Shown here: one piece after another, positions 14,638 to 22,115 of the stretch
How positions within the stretch are numbered: position 1 is the stretch's first letter
How the letters are laid out: each line of letters begins with the position of its first letter
Position numbers and translations under genes: made by a program
Source of the DNA: CAYRXE01 sp964428205
GTDB taxonomy: Bacteria; Patescibacteriota; Gracilibacteria; Peribacterales; Peribacteraceae
Length of the DNA stretch: 26,596 bases
NCBI GenBank assembly: GCA_964428205.1
Contig: CAYRXE010000009.1
Coordinates: forward strand, 1 to 26,596
Direction: 5' to 3'
Notes under the pieces: model-generated
Databases searched by the model: none
The model's input: the letters and a program-made list of their open reading frames with translations, nothing else
What the model was told of the DNA's origin: nothing

Positions 14638-15006
14638 ATGGCTGATCAAACACAAACATCACAAGCTTCGACAAAGGCTTCGTTCCCTCCCCTTCCGCCT
14701 GTGTTCCAGGGGGATGATTTGTATGACCAGATCATGGGAGAGATTGAGCCGGAGTTGGTGTCGAGCGTCTACGACACGCTGGAAGAAAAATACAAAAATG
14801 AGACTCCGGATGAGAAGTCTGCTCGTCAGGCACGCTACGACAAAGCTTTCACAGAGTATGAACGCCGCTTTTCGTTATACACCAGCGAATGGAATGGAAA
14901 GCTCCGTACATTCCAAAGCGGAGTGATCCATGCCTTGGAAGCCGATGATCGCGATGAGGACAGTGCACTCATGACTCAACTCGAAACTGCCCTCGCTGCC
15001 GCATGA
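14638..15006 (+). CDS. Hypothetical protein, 122 aa, first gene of a two-gene operon
   Basis: Not recognised. Polar N-terminus (ADQTQTSQASTKAS then a Pro-rich FPPLPPVFQGDD), followed by an acidic helical body (IMGEIEPELVSSVYDTLEEK, SLYTSEWNGKLRTFQSGVIH). No export signal. The ATG at 14638 is preferred to an upstream in-frame TTG at 14599, because that TTG lies in the -35 box. The stop overlaps the start of the 980-aa gene as ATGA, so the two proteins are made in a coupled way and may work together. Confidence 0.78.
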   Translation: MADQTQTSQASTKASFPPLPPVFQGDDLYDQIMGEIEPELVSSVYDTLEEKYKNETPDEKSARQARYDKAFTEYERRFSLYTSEWNGKLRTFQSGVIHALEADDRDEDSALMTQLETALAAA

Positions 15007-17945
15007 GCATCTTCCGCAACATCCCTCACTGGCGTTCTGCACGGTACTCGCCTTCCGAGAATCGTCTGATCTTTGATGCTGAAACCGGTGATGCGAGCAG
15101 ACGTCACGAGGTGGCTATTGATGAATCTGAGAAGCACGAGAGCCACGAGAAGGTAAGAGATCAGATGAACAAGTTCCGTGCCGCTAACAAAGAATTTCAG
15201 GAGAAGGCTAAGGCTTCTTTGGATCTTGCGGTGAAGACACATGAGGGTGTTTTGAATCAAAAATTGAATGCGCAAATGGGCTTATTTATGAGCACAGAGC
15301 AGTTCACAAAAGCCGATCCCGATAAAAAGCAGGATCTCATCAAGACTCGGTCTGCGAGCCTCGCTCGAGACATGGCTGCACGTTTTAATCAGCGCAGCCT
15401 GGGTCAGGATTTGCTTGCAACAGTGATCGTCGATGCAGACGGTGTTTCGAATATAAAGCTTGAGCTCAAGCCGCAGACGCCTGTTGAGCAAAAAACGGAC
15501 AAGCCCGCAGACGCATCAAAAGATGCTGGCGCAGAGAAGAAGACAGATGAGAAAAAGCCAGACGGCAAGAAAGAGGAACCCCCTAAGCCAAAAGAAGGCG
15601 AAGCAAAGGGCGCTCCAGATCAGAAGCTTCTCGATGACACTCGCGCAAAGCTTCTTCCAAATACGAAGCGTGCACTTGAGACACTCACCGTCCAAGATCA
15701 GACCGTTGCGTTGCGCGCACTCGCAGCAATGCCCAAAGATCAGGCAAAAATTGAGCAGTTCCTTGCCGATCCAGTCAACGCAGCACAGGTGAAGACCATT
15801 CTTGGTAACGCGGGAATGATCGCGGGCATGAGCGTCGACGCACTGCTTCCTATGGTCAGAGGAAAAAATAAGCCAACTCCACAGGACCAGGAAAACGCAG
15901 CTCTTCTTAAGAGATTTGCGACGACCATCATGCACGCAAAGCAGGGGCCTATTACCTCACCAGAGAGCATTAGCGATCGTCCTGAGCCAAAGACCGAAGA
16001 AGAGCGCCTCAACCGCGCCATTGATGACGGTCTCGCAGCACTGAAAGATCCAAACCTTTCTGGCACTCAGAAGCTGGCTGCAGGTCTTGCTGCATTAGGC
16101 GCCTTTATGCAGTTGATCAAGTTGTCCATCAGTTCTCCGGAACTCCTGAAGGCAGCACCACAGGTTACTACCAATAAAGAAACGAAACCTAGTCCAGCAG
16201 GAAAGCCTGGAGAAACCCTCCCAGGTGACTCGAAAGAAGCACAAGCAGATAAGCCATCTCGTGTTGCATTAGAAAAGAAGGCGCACGACAAGGGTATGAA
16301 CCTCTCGCAGTACTACATGGTTCGCAAGGACGAGCAGAGTACCGAGAAGGCACACACAGAAGAACTCACGGGCAAGGTCGCCAGTGCAGAAGCACAAGAA
16401 AAGACTTGGAATGCCCGCGTTACAGAGCTGGAAGCTCGCAACAAACAAAAAGGGAAAGACAAGACTCCAGAGAACGATGCCGAGCTCGCAGAGGCAAAAG
16501 GCCAGTTGGCCAAGGCAAAAGAAACAGTGAGTCAGCTTCGTGAGCAGCTCAAAGACGCAAAAGAGGCTTTGAAAGCCGTGACAGCCGACGTTGAAGCTAT
16601 GGAGGCTCTTGGCAGGGAGTTGAGTGCAATGCAAGACAGGGCAAAGGATATTTTGAAGACCGCTAAGCAGTTCCTCTCGGATGCCAACGGTAAGCCGATT
16701 GCAGGCGCAGAAGATATTTTAGGAGTCTTGGAGGCCGGATTGGGTGGTCTGGTGATCAGTGAAGAAACGCTCAATATCAACATTACGCTGAATGATACGC
16801 AGATGACGATTTTGCGTAATACCTGTCGCAAGTACGGATTCACAGGTAAGAATGAGGAATTGGGTATGGATGCCTCCAGCAACGTGAAAGACATCAATGT
16901 CTTCGTAAAGATGCTGGATCAGCTCACCGATAAGATCCTCAACAATGCAGGTGTACTAAAGGAGGCACAGCCAAAGCCAGCCGAGAAGCCAAAAGAGGAA
17001 GAGAAGAAGCCAGAAGAAGGATCTGATCCCACAAAAAAGCCACAAGAGGAACCTGTGAAGAAGCCCGAAGAAGGGAAGGAGAGCCAGAAGGAAGAGAAAA
17101 AAGAACAAGAAGCGCCACAACAGCTTCTACAGCAGAAAATCTATAAGGTGATGTACAACATATCAGAGTATGGAATTGATGGCGCAGACACAAAGAACAG
17201 CATGGCAGAATTAAATACAATGAAACCCTCAGCAGAAATCTTGAAGGCGGTGCTGGATAACGCACCGCCCATGTTATCTAAAACAGATAACTGTCATTAC
17301 AAGCTCGTGCATCTGAACGACGCGTTTGGTATTGCATTTGATGCTTCAGCAACACGCCAAGCTGTCCAATCCCGTGTGCAGCGATCTATTGCTCTCTTGC
17401 ATACAGCTTTGTTGGATCCTCATATGTATCCGGAGGGGATTGTGCGACAGCTGAGTAACACCCTCATTGCGTTACGAGACAATGGCGAACCAGATTTGCA
17501 GAAGACATGCACAGATCTGCTCTCCGCTGCGAAGTTTAGAGACAAGCAAGGTAAAGAGCTTACGTTCTCGGTGGATCCTCAGACGCTGCATGTTGTCTTG
17601 GAAAAAAATCCTCTCGAGGTGGCAAAGGAGGACTTAGAAAGTCGTGGCATGGAATACCTTACTGCGCTGGGATTCGTCCGGACCCAAGAAGGCTCTCCGT
17701 ATCTTAAGCCCAAGAATGGGCCTATCCAAGACTACCCAATCGTTGTGCTCACGGATGGCTGGAAGGTCTTCATGAGCAGCTCCGTTGGAGGACCGACAGA
17801 TCCAATCTCGATCACGCCAGAGAACGCACTCGAAAGCTACTCACTTAGCTCTGAACGAAAGTCTCTTATGGAGAATCTTGCCAAGCTGAATGCGCAGTAT
17901 CGTGAAACTGTGGAACAGGCAAAGCAGCGTAGGTCTCAATCTTAA
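15003..17945 (+). CDS. Large hypothetical helical protein, 980 aa
   Basis: Not recognised. Starts MSIFRNIPHWRSARYSPSEN by ATGA overlap with the 122-aa gene. Parts: a mainly helical N-terminal region to about residue 160; a charged low-complexity linker (about 160-200, rich in KPADASK, EKKPDGKKEEPPKPKE); a helical domain (about 205-390); a long coiled coil (about 450-560, with repeated EAQEKTWNARVTELEARN-like heptads); a small domain (about 570-650, EETLNINITLNDTQMTILR); a second Glu/Lys/Pro linker (about 655-705); and a C-terminal domain (about 710-980). No signal peptide, membrane segment or enzyme motif seen. It looks like a cytoplasmic scaffold or filament-forming protein, which is inference from composition only. 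It converges with the coiled-coil gene at 17949, with 3 nt between stops. Confidence 0.8.
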   Translation: MSIFRNIPHWRSARYSPSENRLIFDAETGDASRRHEVAIDESEKHESHEKVRDQMNKFRAANKEFQEKAKASLDLAVKTHEGVLNQKLNAQMGLFMSTEQFTKADPDKKQDLIKTRSASLARDMAARFNQRSLGQDLLATVIVDADGVSNIKLELKPQTPVEQKTDKPADASKDAGAEKKTDEKKPDGKKEEPPKPKEGEAKGAPDQKLLDDTRAKLLPNTKRALETLTVQDQTVALRALAAMPKDQAKIEQFLADPVNAAQVKTILGNAGMIAGMSVDALLPMVRGKNKPTPQDQENAALLKRFATTIMHAKQGPITSPESISDRPEPKTEEERLNRAIDDGLAALKDPNLSGTQKLAAGLAALGAFMQLIKLSISSPELLKAAPQVTTNKETKPSPAGKPGETLPGDSKEAQADKPSRVALEKKAHDKGMNLSQYYMVRKDEQSTEKAHTEELTGKVASAEAQEKTWNARVTELEARNKQKGKDKTPENDAELAEAKGQLAKAKETVSQLREQLKDAKEALKAVTADVEAMEALGRELSAMQDRAKDILKTAKQFLSDANGKPIAGAEDILGVLEAGLGGLVISEETLNINITLNDTQMTILRNTCRKYGFTGKNEELGMDASSNVKDINVFVKMLDQLTDKILNNAGVLKEAQPKPAEKPKEEEKKPEEGSDPTKKPQEEPVKKPEEGKESQKEEKKEQEAPQQLLQQKIYKVMYNISEYGIDGADTKNSMAELNTMKPSAEILKAVLDNAPPMLSKTDNCHYKLVHLNDAFGIAFDASATRQAVQSRVQRSIALLHTALLDPHMYPEGIVRQLSNTLIALRDNGEPDLQKTCTDLLSAAKFRDKQGKELTFSVDPQTLHVVLEKNPLEVAKEDLESRGMEYLTALGFVRTQEGSPYLKPKNGPIQDYPIVVLTDGWKVFMSSSVGGPTDPISITPENALESYSLSSERKSLMENLAKLNAQYRETVEQAKQRRSQS

Positions 17946-17948
17946 GTA

Positions 17949-18839
17949 TCACGAGTATTCCTTATTGATTGCCGCCTTCTTTTGCGCGAGCGCGGAATCT
18001 ATTTCGATGTGCCGTTGTCGTGTCTTGCGTTCCAGGTCGCCCTTCCTGCGAATTGCTTCTGTTTCTAGTTGGCGCTTACCCACCGTCAGTTTCACCTGAG
18101 CATCGCCGCGTGCTTTGGATGCCTCGCGTTCCAAGTTGAGCGCCTTCATCTTTGCATCTTGCGTGATCCTCGCGCGCTCCCCTATTTGCGAAGCCGGCGT
18201 GCGCATTTCTGCCTGACGTTGATCGGTATCAATACGCATTTTGCCCTGCACTTCTTTGCTATGCACACTGGCGAGTTCCTCGCGAACCTGGCGTTCCAAC
18301 TCATCCTTCTTCTGGAGCATCTCTTTTTCCATCTGCTGCTTACCCATACGTTCTTCATTTTCGGCTTGGAGCTTGGCTTTACGGGCTTCGTCCTCGGCTT
18401 CGAGGAGTAAGCGCTTACGCGTTTGCTCACGTTCACTTTCGGCCTTCTCGGCCTTTGCTTTCTCAAGCGCTGCCTCGTGCAGGCTCGTCATGTACTCCTG
18501 TTTCTTGGCATCGAAGGCTGCTTGTTCGTCGTGCTTCTCTTTTGCTTCGGCTTCGAGCGCTTCCCTCTTCTCTTTATCAGCAATCAGCTCCGCCTTACGT
18601 GCAGCTTCCCTCTTTCTCCACGCCACAGCATCCGTTTTTTTCTTGGCTTCTGCGGCATCTGTTTCTTTGACGAGCTTTTCTCCCTGCGCCTCAAAAGCTT
18701 CCTGCTCTGTTTCGCGCTTTTCGTGTGCAGCAGCAATGCGTTCTTTCTCCGCTTCGGCAAATTCCAAGCTTTTTTCGTGGAATTCCTTCATCTGCTGCTT
18801 CCTTTGTTCATCCTGTGGGTCAACAGCGGGATCGGTCAT
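17949..18839 (-). CDS. Hypothetical highly charged single-helix/coiled-coil protein, 296 aa
   Basis: Not recognised. Almost the whole chain from residue 10 to 285 is a run of Lys, Arg, Glu, Ala and Gln with no Pro or Gly over long stretches (for example KRETEQEAFEAQGEKLVKET, EEARKAKLQAENEERMGKQQ), predicting one long helix, either a coiled coil or a stable single alpha-helix. Only one short break occurs (RTPASQIGER, about residue 213-222). No export signal. It lies 15 nt downstream of aspS on the same strand but has its own TATCCT box overlapping the aspS stop region. It faces the 980-aa gene tail to tail. Confidence 0.78.
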   Translation of the reverse strand: MTDPAVDPQDEQRKQQMKEFHEKSLEFAEAEKERIAAAHEKRETEQEAFEAQGEKLVKETDAAEAKKKTDAVAWRKREAARKAELIADKEKREALEAEAKEKHDEQAAFDAKKQEYMTSLHEAALEKAKAEKAESEREQTRKRLLLEAEDEARKAKLQAENEERMGKQQMEKEMLQKKDELERQVREELASVHSKEVQGKMRIDTDQRQAEMRTPASQIGERARITQDAKMKALNLEREASKARGDAQVKLTVGKRQLETEAIRRKGDLERKTRQRHIEIDSALAQKKAAINKEYS

Positions 18840-18846
18840 GGCTAAG

Positions 18847-18852
18847 AGGATA
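18847..18852 (-). promoter_or_regulatory. -10-like box (TATCCT) of the charged-helix gene
   Basis: TATCCT (minus strand) ends 7 nt before the ATG at 18839 and starts 2 nt after the aspS stop codon. No Shine-Dalgarno in CTTAGCC. Leaderless geometry; read-through from aspS is also possible. Confidence 0.5.
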
Positions 18853-18854
18853 CC

Positions 18855-20612
18855 TTACTCCACGATCTTGATCTTGAGCTCGTCCAGCTGCTTCTTTTCG
18901 GCTGTAGAAGGCGAACCAAGCATCAAGTCCTTAGCGCGTTGATCCTTAGGATAGGCAATAACCTCGCGGATGTTTGGCTCTTCGCAGAACATCATCACGA
19001 TGCGGTCGAAGCCCCAGGCGATGCCACCATGTGGAGGTGCGCCGAAGCTGAATGCTTTGAGAATGTGTCCAAAACGACGCTCGGCATCTTCCTTAGAGAT
19101 CTTCAGGAGATCAAAGATCAATGCCTGCAGATCCGGCTCATGAATACGCACAGAGCCTCCGCCTACTTCGCTACCATTGAGCACGATGTCGTATGCGACG
19201 GCCTTTGCATTCAATGGATCATCCTTGAGCGTGGCCTTGCTCTCATCATTTGGGCGTGTGAATGGGTGATGTACAGCGGCAATACCACCTTCGTCATCTT
19301 TTTCGAACATCGGGAAGTCTGTGACCCAGAGGTACGCAAAGACTTTTGGATCAGCAAGGTTCTGACGGCGTGCAACGTCGATACGCACAGCACCAAGAGA
19401 GTTACATGCCGTGCTCCAGGTGTCGGCCGTGAAGAATGCGATGTCTCCATCCTTTGCGCCAGCAGCGTCCATGATCTTCTTGGTCACATCAGCACCAAGT
19501 TTCTCTACAGGAACGCCTTCGTAGGCTCTGCCGGTCATTTTGATCCATGCCAAGCCCTTGGCTTTGTAGATCTTGGCGACCTCGGTGAGTTCATCAATAT
19601 CTTTGCGGCTCATGCTTGCGCCACCAGGGACTACCAAGCACTTCACGACTCCCCCACCCTCGACTGCCTTCGCAAAAATTCCAAAGCCAACACCTTTGCA
19701 GAGTTCCGATACATCGGTGAACTCCAACTTGTAGCGAATGTCCGGCTTGTCGGAACCGTATTTATTCATGGCATCGGTGTACGTCATGCGTGGGAATGGC
19801 TCGCTCAAAATCTTCACGTCCGGGCGCATCTCTTTGGTGAGTCCGATGAATCCCTTCTCCGTGAAGCTCATGACGTCTTCAGCTGTGACGAATGACATCT
19901 CAACGTCGACCTGGGTAAATTCCGGCTGACGATCTCCACGCTGATCTTCGTCGCGGAAGCAGCGAGCGATTTGCATGTAGCGGTCAAAGCCTGCGACCAT
20001 CGACAGCTGTTTGAGCTGCTGAGGAGACTGCGGAAGCACGTAAAAGGTGCCTGGATAGATGCGGCTTGGGACCAAATACTCGCGGGAGCCTTCTGGTGTT
20101 CCTTTAATGAGGATCGGCGTCTCGATCTCCATAAAGTCATTACTGTAGAAGTAATTGCGGATCCACTGGAGCATCTTGTGGCGCATGAGAATGTTCCTCT
20201 GCATGCGTTCACGGCGAAGATCCAAGTAGCGGTATTCCAAGCGGAGGTCCTCATGCACGTCTTTCTCCATATCAATCTCGAACGGAGGCGTCTTTGCTTC
20301 GTTGAGCACGACGATCTCGCTTACTTCGACTTCGATCTTTCCCGTGGGGTTGTCTTCGCGTTCCGCACCGGCGATGCGCTTGCGCACATTGCCAGTTACT
20401 TTCAGCACCCACTCAGGACGAACCTTCTCGGCACTGGCAAAAATATCTTTTTGCTCCGGATTGATCACCACCTGCGTCATGCCGTAACGATCGCGCAGGT
20501 CGATGAAGATAAGACCACCGTGGTCACGGCGGCGGTGCACCCAGCCACATAGTGTGACGGTGCTTCCAGAATGAGAATCGCGGAGTTCTCCGCAGGTGTG
20601 GGTCCTTAACAT
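18855..20612 (-). CDS. aspS: Aspartyl-tRNA synthetase
   Basis: 585 aa, full bacterial length. Class II synthetase charging tRNA-Asp (and in many bacteria tRNA-Asn). N-terminal OB-fold anticodon-binding domain (TLCGWVHRRRDHGGLIFIDLRD, 20-41), the RYLDLRR segment (about 128-134), motif 2 CFRDEDQRGDRQPEFTQ (about 218-234), the bacterial GAD insertion (about 290-420), and motif 3 GIAWGFDRIVM near the C-terminus. The ATG at 20612 gives the conserved start MLRTHTCGEL and lies 6 nt after a TATACT box; an earlier in-frame ATG at 20684 is upstream of that box and adds 24 unconserved residues. Confidence 0.96.
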   Translation of the reverse strand: MLRTHTCGELRDSHSGSTVTLCGWVHRRRDHGGLIFIDLRDRYGMTQVVINPEQKDIFASAEKVRPEWVLKVTGNVRKRIAGAEREDNPTGKIEVEVSEIVVLNEAKTPPFEIDMEKDVHEDLRLEYRYLDLRRERMQRNILMRHKMLQWIRNYFYSNDFMEIETPILIKGTPEGSREYLVPSRIYPGTFYVLPQSPQQLKQLSMVAGFDRYMQIARCFRDEDQRGDRQPEFTQVDVEMSFVTAEDVMSFTEKGFIGLTKEMRPDVKILSEPFPRMTYTDAMNKYGSDKPDIRYKLEFTDVSELCKGVGFGIFAKAVEGGGVVKCLVVPGGASMSRKDIDELTEVAKIYKAKGLAWIKMTGRAYEGVPVEKLGADVTKKIMDAAGAKDGDIAFFTADTWSTACNSLGAVRIDVARRQNLADPKVFAYLWVTDFPMFEKDDEGGIAAVHHPFTRPNDESKATLKDDPLNAKAVAYDIVLNGSEVGGGSVRIHEPDLQALIFDLLKISKEDAERRFGHILKAFSFGAPPHGGIAWGFDRIVMMFCEEPNIREVIAYPKDQRAKDLMLGSPSTAEKKQLDELKIKIVE

Positions 20613-20618
20613 AGAGGA

Positions 20619-20666
20619 AGTATAGAGGGCGGATGGTACCAAGGCGATTGTTCCCTGAACAGGGAA
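20619..20666 (-). promoter_or_regulatory. aspS promoter with upstream palindrome
   Basis: TATACT (20619-20624, minus) ends 6 nt before the aspS ATG. No clear -35 is seen. A perfect inverted repeat TTCCCT-GAAC-AGGGAA (20651-20666) lies just beyond the expected -35 and could be an operator or part of a hairpin. Confidence 0.5.
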
Positions 20667-20690
20667 TGCATCATATGGATTCATAAATAT

Positions 20691-20712
20691 GGGGCATTCG
20701 TACGAATGCCCC
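20691..20712 (-). terminator. Palindrome, likely terminator of the zinc-motif gene
   Basis: A 22-bp perfect palindrome, GGGGCATTCGT (20691-20701) with ACGAATGCCCC (20702-20712), 9 nt beyond the stop of the gene at 20722. On the minus strand it is followed by ATATTTATG, a weak T-rich tail. It separates this gene from the aspS promoter. Confidence 0.55.
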
Positions 20713-20721
20713 TAGGAATGG

Positions 20722-20961
20722 TCAGGAGCTTTTGCCTTCGGCCAGCGCCTCGGCTGCTTCCAGTCGCTTGAACTCTTCAAATCTGTCGTGTGACCTTTGC
20801 TTCAGCAAACCACTGCACGCTGAGCATTTGCCGAGATGCAAATGGTAATGCACTCGGTCATCGCATGTTTCGAGGCCAATTCCTTTTGTAAGGTATTCCC
20901 AGAGCACTTTTGCTTTGTTTGGGTCATTGCACCCAACCGGAGGAAAGGTCGTCTCGGACAT
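20722..20961 (-). CDS. Small HxxxCxxC zinc-finger-like protein, 79 aa
   Basis: The sequence has H42-x3-C46-x2-C49 (HLHLGKCSACSG), the pattern of zinc-binding anti-sigma (ZAS/zf-HC2) domains, followed by a charged helix (KQRSHDRFEEFKRLEAAEAL). C11 and C33 also occur. Anti-sigma factors normally add a membrane helix or a sigma-binding partner gene; neither is seen here, so the role is open (a free zinc-finger regulator or a ZAS domain on its own). The ATG at 20961 is chosen because AAAGGAG lies 6 nt upstream; a longer start at 21012 has no such support. This classical ribosome-binding site is unusual in the window. Confidence 0.72.
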   Translation of the reverse strand: MSETTFPPVGCNDPNKAKVLWEYLTKGIGLETCDDRVHYHLHLGKCSACSGLLKQRSHDRFEEFKRLEAAEALAEGKSS

Positions 20962-21023
20962 GACAGACTCCTTTGTGACCACTCGCACCTCTATGCCTCG
21001 TAATTGAGACACAGAGGACGAAG

Positions 21024-21042
21024 GATCTTTGATAAAAAGATC
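21024..21042. promoter_or_regulatory. Inverted repeat upstream of the zinc-motif gene
   Basis: GATCTTT (21024-21030), 5-nt spacer, AAAGATC (21036-21042), perfect arms. It lies 63 nt upstream of the ATG at 20961, in a position suited to an operator or leader hairpin. No convincing promoter hexamers were found near it. Confidence 0.4.
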
Positions 21043-21084
21043 GAGATGTAGCCTCTAATCATACCTCATGTTAGGAAGGATCGG

Positions 21085-21113
21085 AAAAAAGCCATATCTA
21101 CGTGAGATATGGC
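21085..21113 (-). terminator. Intrinsic terminator of the 65-aa gene
   Basis: Minus strand: GCCATATCT, 5-nt loop, AGATATGGC (21091-21113), then six T (21085-21090). Perfect 9-bp stem, 36 nt after the stop of the small gene at 21149. Confidence 0.88.
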
Positions 21114-21132
21114 CAAAGAGTGAAAAATGGAT

Positions 21133-21146
21133 CGACTCATGAGTCG
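21133..21146. repeat. 14-bp perfect palindrome CGACTCATGAGTCG
   Basis: Lies between the stop of the 65-aa gene and its terminator. Related words occur at 21457-21470 (CGAATGAGTCG). It could be a protein-binding site. Confidence 0.4.
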
Positions 21147-21148
21147 GT

Positions 21149-21346
21149 CTACGAATGGACGGGGTACGACACGGGAGCCAGGTTGTTAACAAAGCTAAAC
21201 CGCGAACCTCCGCCCACAAATTTCCGGTACGCATCGAGCTGTGCTGCCGTCGGAGGCGCAGGCGGTTGGGCAGGAGTCATGCCGGCCACTTTTGGTTCTT
21301 CGCGGCCAGCATCTACTCGGCGAGCCTGAACAGTTGCATCGTTCAT
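21149..21346 (-). CDS. Small hypothetical Pro/Ala-rich protein, 65 aa
   Basis: Not recognised. MNDATVQARRVDAGREEPK, then a Pro-Ala stretch (MTPAQPPAPPTAAQLDAY) and an aromatic C-terminus (SRFSFVNNLAPVSYP). Probably soluble. AAAAGGA lies 8 nt before the ATG at 21346 (an alternative ATG two codons earlier is too close), and a strong terminator follows, so this is a complete monocistronic unit despite its size. The tail PAQPPAPPTAAQLDAYRKFV suggests a linker plus a short helix. Function unknown. Confidence 0.62.
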   Translation of the reverse strand: MNDATVQARRVDAGREEPKVAGMTPAQPPAPPTAAQLDAYRKFVGGGSRFSFVNNLAPVSYPVHS

Positions 21347-21361
21347 GTGCATGATCCTTTT

Positions 21362-21465
21362 CTCACTCGTACATCTACACCCCTACAGAGGGGCGCGGCA
21401 GCCGGAGTGAACGGTGCCAACCCTCGACCAGAGAACTCTGATTCGAGATGTAGATGACGAATGAG
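21362..21465. repeat. Long-spaced imperfect inverted repeat
   Basis: CTCACTCGTACATCTACA (21362-21379) and the reverse complement of 21449-21465 (CTCATTCGTCATCTACA) match with one substitution and one indel. It brackets the otherwise empty leader of the 65-aa gene; a small CCCCT/AGGGG hairpin (21380-21393) lies inside. No gene is seen between 21353 and 21485. Confidence 0.5.
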
Positions 21466-21485
21466 TCGATGCTGACAAAGACCAC

Positions 21486-21517
21486 AAAAAAACGCCTTCT
21501 AGCTAGGAGCGAGGCGT
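21486..21517 (-). terminator. Intrinsic terminator of the micropeptide/sRNA unit
   Basis: Minus strand: ACGCCT (21512-21517) pairs with AGGCGT (21492-21497), with an inner CTAGCTAG-containing loop, followed by seven T (21486-21492). Confidence 0.85.
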
Positions 21518-21539
21518 CGTGATGAGGTCTTTGATTCTC

Positions 21540-21617
21540 TTACCTCTGGCTCAGCAACACCGGCTCCGCACTAAATGCGAAGAAGAATGCGCCGAGGATG
21601 AGATAGAGGCTCTTCAT
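21540..21617 (-). CDS. Putative 25-aa hydrophobic micropeptide
   Basis: MKSLYLILGAFFFAFSAEPV then five polar residues, a single membrane-helix or signal-like peptide. A start two codons earlier (ATG 21623) is possible. Its case rests on context: TTGACA-16-TAAAAT ends 10 nt before this ATG, and a T-run terminator follows 23 nt after the stop. The transcript would be about 135 nt. It could equally be a small RNA that happens to hold an open frame, or an extra promoter-terminator after nrdR. Confidence 0.42.
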   Translation of the reverse strand: MKSLYLILGAFFFAFSAEPVLLSQR

Positions 21618-21627
21618 GAGCATCTGC

Positions 21628-21655
21628 ATTTTAAGGTTAGGGTTGTGAGTGTCAA
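21628..21655 (-). promoter_or_regulatory. Consensus promoter TTGACA-16-TAAAAT
   Basis: Minus strand: perfect -35 TTGACA (21650-21655), 16-bp spacer, TAAAAT (21628-21633). It begins 8 nt after the nrdR stop and drives a short terminated unit toward 21486. Confidence 0.78.
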
Positions 21656-21662
21656 CTCAGGT

Positions 21663-22109
21663 TCACTTGAAGAGGCTCCCCAATTCTTTTTTAAACTCTT
21701 CGACATCTTTGAACTCCCGGTGCACAGAGGCGAAACGAATGTAGGCGACCTCATCAATCTTCTTGAGCTCCTTCATCACGTCGTTACCAATGGTGGAGCT
21801 CGCCACTTCTTCCTTATTTGCTGCCCACTTCTCTTCGAGCTTACTCAACATCCTATCGACTTTCTCCTGTGTTACCGGACGCTTGGTGCAGGCCAGCCAA
21901 ATACCGCGTTCCAGCTTGGAGCGACTGTAGGGTTCACGGGTTCCATCGCGTTTGACCACGATCAACGAACTCAACTCCTGGCGTTCGAACGTCGTAAAGC
22001 GGTGTTCGCACTTGGGGCACTCGCGGCGGCGGCGCACGGCTTTGCCCTCCTCTGTTAAACGGGAGTCGATGACACTCGTGTCGTCACTACGGCAATGCGG
22101 GCAGTGCAT
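21663..22109 (-). CDS. nrdR: Transcriptional repressor NrdR
   Basis: 148 aa, the normal NrdR length. Represses ribonucleotide reductase genes in response to ATP/dATP. Zinc ribbon with C3-x2-C6 (MHCPHCRSDD) and C31-x2-C34 (RECPKCEHRFTTFER), then an ATP-cone domain (about 46-136; VVKRDGTREPYSRSKLERGI). The start at 22109 gives the conserved MxCPxC N-terminus and lies 6 nt after TATTCT on the minus strand; earlier in-frame starts lie upstream of that box. No nrd structural gene is in the window. Confidence 0.96.
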   Translation of the reverse strand: MHCPHCRSDDTSVIDSRLTEEGKAVRRRRECPKCEHRFTTFERQELSSLIVVKRDGTREPYSRSKLERGIWLACTKRPVTQEKVDRMLSKLEEKWAANKEEVASSTIGNDVMKELKKIDEVAYIRFASVHREFKDVEEFKKELGSLFK

Positions 22110-22115
22110 AGGGAA

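Noticed and set aside
18939..19895. 318-codon open frame antisense to aspS (and similar long antisense frames at 4310-4798, 5361-6143, 8839-9348, 13898-14443)
   Set aside because: Each lies opposite a conserved gene, has no family resemblance or promoter support, and is explained by codon bias of the real gene.
20613..20684. Longer AspRS start at 20684
   Set aside because: It precedes the TATACT box and adds 24 residues not seen in the family, which starts at MLRTHTCGEL-like sequence.
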